NCBI GenBank assembly: GCA_024688365.1
Contig: JAILEG010000036.1
Location: forward strand, 1 to 64,000
Length of the DNA: 64,000 nucleotides
Direction of reading: 5' to 3'
From: Prevotella sp.
Lineage (GTDB): Bacteria; Bacteroidota; Bacteroidia; Bacteroidales; Bacteroidaceae
Position numbers and translations under genes: made by a program. The notes under the pieces were generated by a model. That model worked only from the letters and a program-made list of their open reading frames with translations. It ran no database searches and was not told the DNA's origin. Shown here one piece after another: positions 7,924 through 17,900 of the stretch. How positions within the stretch are numbered: position 1 is the stretch's first letter; each line of letters begins with the position of its first letter.

Positions 7924-9282
7924 TTATGATACGCGCATACGGCTTTCCCTGTTGAACTCCCTGAACGTATAGGCAACGATAGGGACTGTCAAGACAAAGG
8001 AGCAGACATCACTAAGCGCCTGACACATCTCAACTCCTTTCAGCCCGAAACAGGACGGAAGAATGAAGATGAGCGGAATGAAGAAGAGTCCCTGACGGGC
8101 TGCAGCCAGCAGATTGGCACGCCAGGGCTTACGGCACGTCTGCGCCAGCATGTTGCTTGCGAGGATGAAGGCATTGAGCGGGAACGTACAAAGTTGCCAG
8201 CGAAGTGCCACCATGCCTATGTCTATCACCTCCGTATCGTTGCGGAAGATACCTATCAACGAACCACTGACCAGCCATCCCACAACTGCACAGACTACAA
8301 GGAAGCCTGTCCCCACAATGACCGTGAACTTATAAGCCTCCTTCAACCGGTCATACAGCCCTGCACCATAGCAGAAGCCACAGACTGGCTGGAAGCCTTG
8401 CCCAAGCCCAATCACAGCCGCAAAGACCAACATGGCTATACGCCCGACAATGCTCATGGCGGCTATGGCTGAGTCACCGTATGCCCCCGCAGCCACATTG
8501 AGCGACATTGTTGCCACACAGGCCAACCCCTGACGCATGAGCGAGGGGCTGCCCCCGTAGAAGATCTCCTTATATGCCCGCCAGGAAGGTGAGAAGTTAC
8601 GGAAGCTGACAGCTATGTTCTCTCCCTTGTGGGTCATGTAAAACAAGATAAGGAACGACACAACCTGCCCTGTCACCGTAGCCAGGGCTGCCCCGCCGAC
8701 ACCCATTCCACAGGAAAAAATAAGTATTGGGTCAAGAACAACATTCAGGATAGCTCCAGCCACAATGCCATACATGGCATAGGCGGCATTCCCCTGCAGA
8801 CGCATCTGATTGTTCAGCGTGAGCGAAGATGTGAGGAAAGGCGCACCAAAAAGGATGATTCGCATGTACTGCTCAGTATAAGGCAGAATGGTCGGTGTAC
8901 TGCCGAGAAGCACAGAGAGTGGAGTCAGGTAAATCTCGCCCACGACAAGTATCAGCAATCCGAAGAGGAAAGAGGTGAAAAATCCTGTCGATGCCATCTT
9001 CACGGCATTGTCATGCCGCCGTGCGCCCAGCTCCCGGGAGATGTAATTGCCCGACCCATGACCGAAGAAGAAGCCTGTTGCCTGCACGAAGAACATCAGC
9101 GAGAAGACAATCCCCACTGCTGCGGTTGACTGCGTATCAATCTGCCCCACGAAAAACGTGTCGGCAATGTTGTAAAGGCTCGTCACGAGCATCGAGATGA
9201 TGGTCGGTACAGCCATTGTGAGTATGACTCGATGTATCGGTCCCTGCGTAAGAAACGTGTAATTATCTGTATGTCCGTGCAT
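7924..9282 (-). CDS. MATE family multidrug exporter
   Basis: A 452-residue, twelve-helix cation-coupled exporter of the inner membrane. Characteristic features are the N-terminal GPIHRVILTMAVPTIISMLV helix, the duplicated six-helix halves, and GLGQGFQPVCGFCYGAG at the start of the second half, typical of bacterial NorM/DinF-like MATE proteins. It leads the transcript that also carries the metal-binding AraC regulator. Its substrate cannot be deduced. Confidence 0.9.
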   Translation of the reverse strand: MHGHTDNYTFLTQGPIHRVILTMAVPTIISMLVTSLYNIADTFFVGQIDTQSTAAVGIVFSLMFFVQATGFFFGHGSGNYISRELGARRHDNAVKMASTGFFTSFLFGLLILVVGEIYLTPLSVLLGSTPTILPYTEQYMRIILFGAPFLTSSLTLNNQMRLQGNAAYAMYGIVAGAILNVVLDPILIFSCGMGVGGAALATVTGQVVSFLILFYMTHKGENIAVSFRNFSPSWRAYKEIFYGGSPSLMRQGLACVATMSLNVAAGAYGDSAIAAMSIVGRIAMLVFAAVIGLGQGFQPVCGFCYGAGLYDRLKEAYKFTVIVGTGFLVVCAVVGWLVSGSLIGIFRNDTEVIDIGMVALRWQLCTFPLNAFILASNMLAQTCRKPWRANLLAAARQGLFFIPLIFILPSCFGLKGVEMCQALSDVCSFVLTVPIVAYTFREFNRESRMRVS

Positions 9283-9288
9283 GCTGCT

Positions 9289-9333
9289 ATTATCCTATTT
9301 CTACATGCAAAGGTACTAAATAGTTAGGATAAT
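9289..9333 (-). promoter_or_regulatory. MATE operon promoter flanked by inverted repeat
   Basis: The -7 box TACCTTTG (minus strand, 9308-9315) lies between perfect 9-bp arms ATTATCCTA (9289-9297) and TAGGATAAT (9325-9333). The arms bracket the promoter, a plausible operator for a dimeric repressor or for the AraC-type regulator encoded in the operon. Confidence 0.5.
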
Positions 9334-9430
9334 GCACTTCATTATCACGAAAAGAACGAGTCTGCAGACATCACAAGCTCCTCACTGAAACATTTTAAAT
9401 CATCACAACCGTCCTTCGACTACAAGAAAA

Positions 9431-9456
9431 GGGAGGAAACCTGCCGGTTTCCTCCC
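9431..9456 (-). terminator. terminator of the NfeD-SPFH-epimerase operon
   Basis: Perfect 11-bp stem GGGAGGAAACC/GGTTTCCTCCC with a 4-nt loop, followed on the minus strand by TTTTCTTG. It lies 27 nt beyond the end of the epimerase gene. Confidence 0.8.
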
Positions 9457-9482
9457 CAAATATCATTCTCCTGCCAGCCTGC

Positions 9483-10619
9483 TCAGCGCAGTTCCAACAA
9501 CGTCTGGACAATACGCTCGGCTGAGCGGCCATCCCAGCGGTCAGGGATGCCAGCCGCCTTCCACTTGCCGGCAACCATGTCAGCCAGGGCTGAGCGGAGC
9601 AGTTCCGCATCCTCTCCGACAAGGACATTCGTCCCCACCTTGACGGTCTCAATATGTTCCGTGTAGCTGTTCAGCGTGATACAAGGCACGCTGTTGAACG
9701 TTGCCTCCTCAGCCACATTCCCCGAATCCGTCACGATACCCTTGGCATGGGCCGTAAGACAGGCGAATCCAAGATAGTCCATTGGCTTCACAATGTGGAC
9801 GTTGTGAAGGTTGAGGTTCTTCTTCAGCCCCAGGGAGAGTATCACCTGCACAGCAGAGTCACGCAGGGGAGCGATGACAGGAGTGTCACCAGCAGTCTCA
9901 GCCAACGCACGGAGCATCTTCTCAAGATTCTCCTGGTCAGCCAGCAGTGCCTTGCGGTTCAGTGTGAACACGATGTATTCCCCTTCCTTTATGGGCAGTC
10001 CTGAGAGCTCGTCAATGTCATTCAGCCGCATTCCCTCTATCCGGTTCCTGTTATAGCGGATATTGTCAATAAGGATGTTGCCCACCATGTAGACCTTTGA
10101 CAGCTCGGCACCCTCCTTGTTGGCTATACTGTTGTTGCTGAATCCCGCCGTGAAGAGAACATCCGACAGGCCGTCAATGACAAGGCGGTTGATTTCCTTG
10201 GGCATCGTTATGTCGAATGAGCGTGTACCCGCAGCAATATGTGCCAGCATGATGGCCTGCTTCTTGGTGACGATGGCAGCCGCCATCGTTGAGGCAAGGT
10301 CATCGACAACAATGACTACATCTGTAGGATTATTCTGGAGATAACGCTCAAACTGCGACATGACCTGACCGGTCAACTCATTCAGATTCTCACATTCCAC
10401 ACCAAGGAACGCCTCAGGACGCCGGATGGAGAGATTATCGAAGAGCCTGTCCTCCAACGTCGGATCATCAGCACTGCCGGCATAGACGAGAGAGTAGGAA
10501 ATGTGACACCGGCCGCTTTCGGCAGGAAGATTGTCAATAACTCTGATGATAGGTGCCACCTTGATGAAGTTGGGACGGGCACCACAGAAGATGCAGAGAT
10601 GTAGGGTTTGCTTTGTCAT
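9483..10619 (-). CDS. wecB: UDP-N-acetylglucosamine 2-epimerase (non-hydrolysing)
   Basis: Cytosolic enzyme converting UDP-GlcNAc to UDP-ManNAc for surface polysaccharides. Seen: N-terminal CGARPNFIKVAP (family start GTRPE-like), central nucleotide-binding Rossmann segments, and the C-terminal TDSGNVAEEATFNSVPCITL (the SGGxQEE motif equivalent) followed by TEHIETVKVGTN. At 378 residues it has the family's usual length. It is last in an operon with NfeD and SPFH proteins, 6 nt after the SPFH gene, an uncommon association. Symbol by family only: the ManNAc pathway partner wecC is not in the window. Confidence 0.85.
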   Translation of the reverse strand: MTKQTLHLCIFCGARPNFIKVAPIIRVIDNLPAESGRCHISYSLVYAGSADDPTLEDRLFDNLSIRRPEAFLGVECENLNELTGQVMSQFERYLQNNPTDVVIVVDDLASTMAAAIVTKKQAIMLAHIAAGTRSFDITMPKEINRLVIDGLSDVLFTAGFSNNSIANKEGAELSKVYMVGNILIDNIRYNRNRIEGMRLNDIDELSGLPIKEGEYIVFTLNRKALLADQENLEKMLRALAETAGDTPVIAPLRDSAVQVILSLGLKKNLNLHNVHIVKPMDYLGFACLTAHAKGIVTDSGNVAEEATFNSVPCITLNSYTEHIETVKVGTNVLVGEDAELLRSALADMVAGKWKAAGIPDRWDGRSAERIVQTLLELR

Positions 10620-10625
10620 TGGTGC

Positions 10626-11576
10626 TTATTGTTTGAACATATCCTTGATGCCGCCGATGGACCCCATAAGGTTGGAAGCCTCAAAGGGCAGATAAACGGT
10701 CTTCTGATTGTTGCTGCGGGCAAGGTCTGTCAGCATCTGGATGTATTTCTGTGCGATGAGATAGTTGGCAGGATTCGTACTCTGCCCTACAGCATCCGTT
10801 ATCTTCTGAATGGCTATCGCCTCAGCCTCAGCCTTACGGATACGGGCTTGTGCCTGTCCCTCCGCAATGAGAATCTGCTGCTGCTTGTCGGCCTCAGCAC
10901 GGTTGATGGTTGAGGTCTTCTCGCCTTCCGACTGCAGGATGGCAGCCTGCTTCTCACCCTCACTGGTGAGAATGGTGGCACGCTTGTTACGCTCGGCCTG
11001 CATCTGTTTTTCCATTGCCTGTAGCACACTCTCAGGAGGAGTGATGTCCTGCAGCTCCACACGGTTCACCTTGATACCCCATTTGTTGGTGGCATCATCC
11101 AGCACGGAGCGGAGCTTCGTGTTGATGGTGTCACGTGAGGTCAGCGTCTGGTCAAGCTCCATCTCTCCGATAATGTTACGCAGGGTGGTCTGTGTCAGCT
11201 TCTCAATAGCATTCGGGAGATTGTTGATTTCATAGACAGCCTTGAATGGGTCGACAATCTGGAAATACAGCAGGGCATTGATCTGCATCTGGATGTTATC
11301 CTTCGTGATAACATTCTGACGGTCAAAATCATACACCTGCTCACGCAAGTCAATTGAGTTAGTGTAGGTATAACGTCCACCCTTCAACGCAACAATATCC
11401 TTGGCATGGTCGATGAAAGGAATGATGATGTTGATGCCAGGCTGGAGCGTGGCATAATACTTGCCCAGACGTTCAATAATCTTGGTCTCGCTCTGCGATA
11501 TAATCACAATCGACATCTTGGCGAAGACAATCACTAAACCCACGAGCGCAATCAGAACATAAGCTGCAATATCCAT
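10626..11576 (-). CDS. SPFH/band 7 membrane protein (stomatin-like)
   Basis: A QmcA/stomatin-type scaffold anchored by one N-terminal helix (residues 5-28), followed by the band 7 domain (from ETKIIERLGKYYATLQPGINIIIPF) and a long coiled coil around AERNKRATILTSEGEKQAAILQSEGE typical of the family. These proteins organise membrane microdomains and usually pair with an NfeD protein, which is encoded just upstream. I chose the ATG at 11576 because the hydrophobic anchor then begins at once. An upstream ATG at 11618 would add a non-conserved hydrophilic 14-residue tail. Confidence 0.9.
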   Translation of the reverse strand: MDIAAYVLIALVGLVIVFAKMSIVIISQSETKIIERLGKYYATLQPGINIIIPFIDHAKDIVALKGGRYTYTNSIDLREQVYDFDRQNVITKDNIQMQINALLYFQIVDPFKAVYEINNLPNAIEKLTQTTLRNIIGEMELDQTLTSRDTINTKLRSVLDDATNKWGIKVNRVELQDITPPESVLQAMEKQMQAERNKRATILTSEGEKQAAILQSEGEKTSTINRAEADKQQQILIAEGQAQARIRKAEAEAIAIQKITDAVGQSTNPANYLIAQKYIQMLTDLARSNNQKTVYLPFEASNLMGSIGGIKDMFKQ

Positions 11577-11685
11577 AAGCTTGAAAGTTTTTGTTCCCTT
11601 CCATTCGCCACTTCTCATGACGGTTGGATTGGGAGGTTGTATTAATGTTTTCCGTTATCTCATCAAAATCACTGCCGGGCAAACC

Positions 11686-12135
11686 TCAGCAAGGCTCAAC
11701 GGTGGCTATAATAGAGTCGAGACGGAGGATTCTGACATCTGTCCCCGGTCTTATCTCATCGCCGTCAGCCGAGCGGGCTTTCCAGGAGTCACCGTCAATC
11801 TTCACCCTTCCATAACCTCCTGCCTCGATGGTGTCAGTTACCTTGCCCTCACGTCCTATAAGCGCATCGGCATTGCTCAGCCTTCGGTCCTCTCCACGAT
11901 GGAGATACCTCAAGGCTATAGGGCGCACGAAGAAGATGCTCAGCAGGGTGAACAAGGCAAAGAGAACAACCTGCACGGTGACGCTGTCGGTAAACACAGA
12001 GACAGCTGAGGCACAGAATCCTCCAATGGCAAAGCACATGATGAAGAAATCACCGTTCATCATCTCAAGTATCAGGCAGACGATGCCAGCCAGCAACCAT
12101 GCCAACCACAGGTTTTGTATCAGATAATCAATCAT
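11686..12135 (-). CDS. NfeD-like membrane protein
   Basis: 149 residues: two to three membrane helices (about 8-70), then a C-terminal OB-fold beta-barrel (DALIGREGKVTDTIEAGGYGRVKIDGDSWKA) that defines short NfeD proteins. It partners the SPFH protein encoded next. The ATG at 12135 is preferred to one at 12183 because the upstream extension is cysteine/tyrosine-rich and unlike the family. A near-consensus -7 box (TATCTTTA, minus strand 12161-12168) precedes this start. Confidence 0.85.
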   Translation of the reverse strand: MIDYLIQNLWLAWLLAGIVCLILEMMNGDFFIMCFAIGGFCASAVSVFTDSVTVQVVLFALFTLLSIFFVRPIALRYLHRGEDRRLSNADALIGREGKVTDTIEAGGYGRVKIDGDSWKARSADGDEIRPGTDVRILRLDSIIATVEPC

Positions 12136-12202
12136 AGATGTAAGGGTTTGATTTCGATTGTAAAGATAGCAATAAAAACACATTCAGGCAAATCTTTAAA
12201 AG

Positions 12203-12229
12203 AAAAAGCAACACTATGTGCTGCTTTTT
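12203..12229 (-). terminator. probable terminator
   Basis: AAAAAGCAACAC / GTGCTGCTTTTT stem with one mismatch and a 3-nt loop, with A/T runs on both sides. It lies downstream of the M48 protease gene and upstream of nfeD on the minus strand. Confidence 0.5.
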
Positions 12230-12266
12230 TCCTCTTTTCCCACGTATCTTACCCGTCTGAAACCTA

Positions 12267-12344
12267 TTATGGCTGTCAGCCTCACCCTGAAAGCATCTGT
12301 CATGAGAGCATGACACTACACTGGGGGAAGGCTGACAGCCATAA
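12267..12344. repeat. nested inverted repeats
   Basis: Outer perfect 15-bp arms TTATGGCTGTCAGCC (12267-12281) and GGCTGACAGCCATAA (12330-12344) enclose an inner perfect 7-bp hairpin TGTCATG/CATGACA (12298-12315). The outer-arm sequence GGCTGTCAGCCTCA recurs at 59314. It may be a structured RNA, or a repeat element. It lies just after the M48 gene. Confidence 0.55.
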
Positions 12345-12368
12345 GGAAATGCCGAAGGAACAGTAACG

Positions 12369-13265
12369 TCAACGGCGCTTGGTTGTCCGCTTTGTCGTTG
12401 TTTTCTTGGTCTTGGCGGTTGTTGTGGTACGTGCCGTAGCGCCTGCCGAGCGGCTTGCGCCACTTGCCTGATAGTACTTCTCAGCCTCAGGGAGCCAGCC
12501 CTTGATATTCTGGACCCGCTTGACATCAGACGGGTGGTCGCTGAGAATATCAGAACTGCCGCCCTTGGAGGCTGAAGCCATGCGCTGCCAGAAGGTGACC
12601 GCATTGGCTGGGTCATAACCCGCCATAGCCGCAAAGATAAGCCCCATATAGTCGGCCTCGCTCTCATTGTCACGGCTGTACTTCAGATTGCGGAAGGAGA
12701 ACACGCCACTTGCCACCTGGGCAGCAAGGTCGCCCACCCCGTTGCCGGCAATACCGTTCAGCACCGCACCGCCAATAGAGGTGAGGGTCGACTGGTTCTG
12801 ACGTTTTGTCAGCTGCTCGGCACTGTGCTTTGCCACTGCATGAGCTATCTCATGGCCAAGGACGATGGCAAGTCCTGCCTCGGTCTGTGTATAGGGAAGC
12901 AAGCCCTCGTAGACAACAATCTTGCCGCCAGGCATGCAGAAGGCGTTGGCCTGCTTGTCCTGAACGAGATTGAACTCCCACTTGAAGTTGCTTATCTCAT
13001 TGGAATACCCATTGTTGCGCAGGTAAGTCTCTACGGCTGTTGCCAGTTTTCGGCCTACACGCTGTACCATTGCGGTATTCTTTGTGTCGGCAGACTTCTT
13101 TGCAGATGCCATGAACTTGGTATACTCCTGATTGCTAAGGCTCAGAATCTGGGCATCTGAAACGCTGATACGGTGTGTGCGGCCGGTCAAAGGCACTTTG
13201 GAAGCCGTACCGCAGGCTGTCATCGTCGCAACGATGGCTGCCATCAATAAATACTTGATCTTCAT
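12369..13265 (-). CDS. M48 family zinc metalloprotease, lipoprotein
   Basis: A BepA/LoiP-like envelope protease that would act in quality control of outer-membrane proteins. The signal peptide with lipobox (MAAIVATMTAC) predicts an acylated N-terminus. The zinc site is HEIAHAVAKH (HExxH), with the third ligand in ESEADYMG. The C-terminal 25 residues are a low-complexity Thr/Lys/Arg tail that is unusual for the family. I start at the ATG at 13265: the reading frame runs open upstream to 13472, but the lipoprotein signal fixes the start. Confidence 0.88.
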   Translation of the reverse strand: MKIKYLLMAAIVATMTACGTASKVPLTGRTHRISVSDAQILSLSNQEYTKFMASAKKSADTKNTAMVQRVGRKLATAVETYLRNNGYSNEISNFKWEFNLVQDKQANAFCMPGGKIVVYEGLLPYTQTEAGLAIVLGHEIAHAVAKHSAEQLTKRQNQSTLTSIGGAVLNGIAGNGVGDLAAQVASGVFSFRNLKYSRDNESEADYMGLIFAAMAGYDPANAVTFWQRMASASKGGSSDILSDHPSDVKRVQNIKGWLPEAEKYYQASGASRSAGATARTTTTAKTKKTTTKRTTKRR

Positions 13266-13472
13266 TTCTCTTAACTTGTTTTTATAACTTTCTGAGTGCG
13301 AAAGTACAACTTTTTCGGGAGAAACTGATAAGTAAACGGCTTTTTTGTATTCCTTGCCCATAAAAAAGATACATAATGTACTACAGCACTCCAAAAGGCG
13401 GATATCTCCAAGAACCAAACAAGCACAGTGCCGGAAACGACTTTCCGGACCACACCACCACACGGCCCACAC

Positions 13473-13588
13473 AATACTTCACGAGAAGTACCTGAATACT
13501 GCAGCTGGAGTACTGGAATATTGCAGCTGAAGTACTGCTGCAATCGGGCACTGCGTACCTCAGTACTGGTATAGGCATACTGTCTCTA
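13473..13588. repeat. AGTACT-type intergenic repeat array (locus A)
   Basis: In the 334-nt gap between the protease and MFS genes there are repeated dyads built on AGTAC: TACTTCACGAGAAGTA, CTGGAGTACTGGAATATTGCAG-like units, CAGCTGAAGTACTGCTGCA and CCTCAGTACTGG. The same style of array occurs at 27707-27770, 36731-36869 and 60507-60640. I see no gene in this gap. Confidence 0.55.
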
Positions 13589-13599
13589 TCCCGCACCTG

Positions 13600-14919
13600 T
13601 CAGGACACGGCATGTGGCTTATCGGCCCCCGTCCTCCTGCTTACAGGAATAAACCATGCCACAACAAAGCAGACAAGTCCCAAGAATGACACAAGAAGGA
13701 AGAAGTGACGATAGCCGATATACTCCTGCAAGAAACCCGTGAACCAACCCGAGACCAACATAGAGGCACCAGTTATGGCCGTCCCAAGGGAGTAAGTGAA
13801 GGTGGGATGCTCGCCTTTCGTGCAGTGGCCGAGCCAGATAATGTAAGCTGTCAGGCCGAATCCAAGACCGAACTGCTCAGCCATGACACAGACGTTGATG
13901 ACTGACAATGTGGATACAAAAGAATAGCTGAGATAGACAAAGAGGAGCTTTGGCAGCGTGATCGCGCTCACCATCGGCCACAGCCATCGGCCCAGCCCGT
14001 CACGGCGCACTACGGCCGCGCCCACACCACAGCCTGCCATCAAGGCAAACGTGCCCACCGTTCCCTGCACCAGACCTAACTCCTGCGGGGAGAGTCCCAG
14101 TCCGCCATTACTTCCTGGGTCAATCAGGAAAAGCGGTGCCACACGGAAGAACATGCCCTCAGGCATGAGAAAACAGAACAGGAAGCAGAGGCTCGCCACG
14201 TAATGCGGGCGAATGACAAAAGCCGTGCGCACGTCATGCCACCATCTACGGGTCAGGCCGCTCCATATAGGCAGGTTGGCTTGAACATAAGCCCTTGGGA
14301 GAACCAGGGAATGGTAAGCCATCAAGACAAACACCAGCACGGTCAACATCCAGAACACTGTTGACCAGGAGGAGTGGATTGCCCTGTTGATGACCTCCAG
14401 ATTGCCCGCAAGGGTGACTGGTATTGCCATTCCGGCAATGATAGAGAGCAGGTAAAACACAGCACGGACACCAAAGAAGGCTGGACGGCTACGCAACAGG
14501 GCTTTCCGCTTATAGAACCGCTCTATAGCCACATCGTGCAGGACTGCACTTGTAGCTATCAGCAAGAGGAACGCCACCGTCCATTCATACCACCTGACCA
14601 GCGGCACTGCCATAGCCAGTCCGGCAAGGCTCATCCCCATGACAAACTCGGTGAGGAGTATCCAGTAACGCTTGCTCTCATAACCAATGACCAGTCTTCC
14701 CAGCAGCGGCCGCAGGATGAATGGCAGAAAGAACCACGAGGTGGTAAGGGTGATGGCACCATTTGACAGCCCCATGCGGTTGAAATAGACCAGGGAAGTC
14801 ATCAGGAGGACCACATAGGGAAGTCCCCGCGTCAGATAGAGCGTGGGAAGCCAAAACCAATGGTTATGCCACCAGCTCACGATTGGGATTCCGTTGATTA
14901 TCTTCTGCTCCTCTTGCAT
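13600..14919 (-). CDS. major facilitator superfamily permease
   Basis: A 439-residue, about twelve-helix inner-membrane transporter. The first loop reads YFNRMGLSNGAITLTTSW and the loop between helices 2 and 3 GRLVIGYESKRYW, a form of the MFS motif. It resembles the AmpG (muropeptide) branch in its N-terminal LPYVVLLMTSLVYF segment, but this is by eye only. It begins 11 nt after the end of the GT/DUF4922/SpoIID fusion gene and is almost certainly co-transcribed with it, hinting at import of a glycan or peptidoglycan product. Confidence 0.8.
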   Translation of the reverse strand: MQEEQKIINGIPIVSWWHNHWFWLPTLYLTRGLPYVVLLMTSLVYFNRMGLSNGAITLTTSWFFLPFILRPLLGRLVIGYESKRYWILLTEFVMGMSLAGLAMAVPLVRWYEWTVAFLLLIATSAVLHDVAIERFYKRKALLRSRPAFFGVRAVFYLLSIIAGMAIPVTLAGNLEVINRAIHSSWSTVFWMLTVLVFVLMAYHSLVLPRAYVQANLPIWSGLTRRWWHDVRTAFVIRPHYVASLCFLFCFLMPEGMFFRVAPLFLIDPGSNGGLGLSPQELGLVQGTVGTFALMAGCGVGAAVVRRDGLGRWLWPMVSAITLPKLLFVYLSYSFVSTLSVINVCVMAEQFGLGFGLTAYIIWLGHCTKGEHPTFTYSLGTAITGASMLVSGWFTGFLQEYIGYRHFFLLVSFLGLVCFVVAWFIPVSRRTGADKPHAVS

Positions 14920-14930
14920 CGTTCTACACC

Positions 14931-17900
14931 TTATTTATATAGCTCCTTCAGTTCCGTGTTCTGATAGTAGTGATGGAGTATCTGGTCATATCCATACCCC
15001 TTCTCGCCCATCATGGCAGCACCTATCTGACACAGTCCCACACCATGCCCCCACCCGGCTCCTGTAAGATGGAAGTGCTGAGGGATGTCACCGGCAAAGT
15101 CGCAGCGGTCTACCACGAAGGCGGAGCTGTAAAGGTGGCTCTCACTCAGTGCCCGGCGTATCTCAAGTTCCTTGCCAAGGGTGAAAGTGCGTCTCGTGCC
15201 TACGATCCTCAATCGGCAGATGCGCCCACTCCGTCCGCGCTCCACAGGCTGGAGATCGATAATCTCACCAAAGTCAATGCCTGTCTTCCGGCTGATCAGC
15301 TCAGAGAGTTCTGCCTGTGAGTAGTCTACCGTCCAGCGATAGAAATCCTGTGTCTCCTGGTCATAGTCGTTCAGGACCTGGCTCAGGACACGGCTGTCAC
15401 GGGTGTTGCAGAAGGCTTCCGGCGAGGAAAGAATCCACTTGCGGGCAGCCTGCTCCGTGGTGAGGTCGGTTGCTGGGGCCGTGCCCAAGGGGGCACTGTC
15501 AGTCACGGCATGCAGGTAAGGCTTGCGCAGGTTTTCCCAGCAGTACTGGAACTCCTCCGTCACACCTCCGCAGCACTTGCTGAACCGGGCATCACATATT
15601 TCGTTTTCAGAGAACAGCACTTGTCCACGGGTTGCCTTGATGGCTTCCTCTACCTGTGGACTGGTGGCTCTGGTAATACCCTGGTAACGCTGGCAATGGT
15701 CATCGGCACAGACATCAAACAGCAGGTGATCCTCCCGGTCGGACCATCTTACCAGCTCGTCCGCTCTCCGCTCAAAGAGCATGTTGAAGCTGTTCCCGCT
15801 CTTCTCAAGCTGCCTCCGCTTCCTCATCTGCGCCAGCAGCCAGCTGCGGGAGATCACGGCATGCGCCTTGAGAAGCTCCAGTGACGATGTGGCACTCATC
15901 TCACTTGAGATGACACTTGCCAGATAACGCTCAACGGGCAGCTCATTGATGGCACATATCTTGCCACCATCCACCACCAGATGCAAGCTGCCGAGGAAGG
16001 TCTGAGCCTCTTTCCGTTCCCAATGGAAGTTCACTCCGATGGTCACATCATCCAAAGTGAAGGAATACCCAGCACTTGAAGGGATGAAACATAGATCCCT
16101 GTGCAGCTTTCCCTGCCAGAGAATCATCCCCTCGGAGAGTTCAACGGTCTGCTCACCTATCACAGTCTCTCCCTCCACGGTATAAGACCCGTTCAGCCGG
16201 AAGCACAGTCTCTCCGCCGTGACGATACCCACCGTCACAGCTGGTTCACGAAGTCTATCGGCTGATAAGGACATGTCAGGCTGCTGCCGGGACTGTCTGA
16301 GTCGGGCTGCGACAGCCTCCATTGCCTCCTCGGACAGTGACACCTCACGCAGGATAGCTGCAGCCTGATCAGCAGTGATATGATCAAAATCGGTCAGACG
16401 GGGCAGGATCAGCAGCCCTGCCATATCAAGACTGCCCGGACTGACCAGGCATTGCTCCTTGCCTTCAGCCGAATAGCACTCTGGACGGTGCCGGTACCGA
16501 GGGAAGACTACCGAGATGAAGTCCTCACCTTCCCTCCATGCCACGATGTTCATCATAGGCTCAGTCTCATCACCCTTCAGGGGAAGGGCATCATAGACGT
16601 GGCTGAACAGCTCAGCATCATGCTCTTCCGTACGGCTCCGAATGGCTAATGCGGGACAGGCATAGCCTTTCACCCGAAAGATTCCCTCTGTCCCGTTCAG
16701 CATCAGCAGTGGTTCCAGCATCTTATCCAACTGCGCCCATGCCTGTTGCAGCGGCAGGATGCCACTCGGCCCAGCCTGGAAGTGGAGATGATCAGGCGCA
16801 CTGGCTCCACACTTCGGACCGTTATAGAACACCATCAGCTGTGGATAAGCCTCCAAGAGGCGGTGCAGCTCGGGATAATTTTCCTTTATGGCCTGTGGCT
16901 GATGTTCATGGGCTGGAATGGTGAAATGGGCAGGGAGGATGGGGAAAGGATTTACCAGAATGTCAAACCGATTGCCAAATGGCTTCACAATCTGCTCTGC
17001 AGGGCGGTTCTTGGCACAGAGGAAGCAAGGACGATGGGCGATGGCCGCCTTGTCAATCCTGGCTCCCGTGCTGACCATCCGTGCCGGATTGAACTGCGCC
17101 ACGAGTCCGCCCAGCTGACGGGTCTGCACTCGGCTCAGGTCGTCATAGCGACTGGCCACATCAGTCCAACGGGCAAGCTGATGATGGAAGAAGTCGGTCA
17201 GTTCGCTGCCAATGCCAATGGGCTTACGGCTCTCTTGGTTCTGCCGCTGGCGGGCAAGAATCTCAATGGTACGCAGGCGGTCTTTATAGAGGTTGTTGGC
17301 ATTCACCTTGTCCACACTCAACACAGCATCGCTGTTGCCTCCCCAACGGCGGCAGAGGTAAATCTCCTCATAGATTCTTCCTATTCGGAAACGGCGGCTG
17401 AATGCCAATCCCATGGCATAATCCTCACCGTAACTGGTATTCGGGAACCTCAGCTTGCGTGCCAATGGGGTGAAGAAAGCACGGGGGGCTCCCAATCCGT
17501 TGATGCGGAGTGCGTTATTGCAGCCGTTCTCTTCCGTCCATTCACTGTGACTGATCAGTCCTGGAGGCAGTGTGTTGAGATTGAAGTCGCACATGCGATA
17601 AGAGCCGACTATCATCGCCGCCTTCTGACTGTGGAACGCATCAATGATGGTTTGCAGTGTGTGGGGGGACGAATAGAGGTCGTCACTGTCCAGCTGTACG
17701 GCAAACCTCCCGCAATGGTTGTCGTTGATGGCATAGTTCCAGCATCCGCCAATGCCAAGGTCTGTACGGTTGGGGGTGAGGTGTAGGAGCCGTTGGTCTT
17801 CAGCTGCCAACGATGAGAGTATCTCCGTGGTGCGGTCGGTGGAATGGTTGTCGATGACTATCACATTGAACGGGAAGTCAGTCTCTTGAGAGAGTGCTGA

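Noticed and set aside
13600..14919. Calling this permease a confirmed AmpG muropeptide importer
   Set aside because: The resemblance is limited to the first helices as read by eye. Only MFS membership is secure.
16746..17786. Long open frame (346 residues) antisense to the GT/DUF4922/SpoIID gene
   Set aside because: The opposite strand encodes clear conserved domains over the same bases. The antisense translation shows no family pattern.
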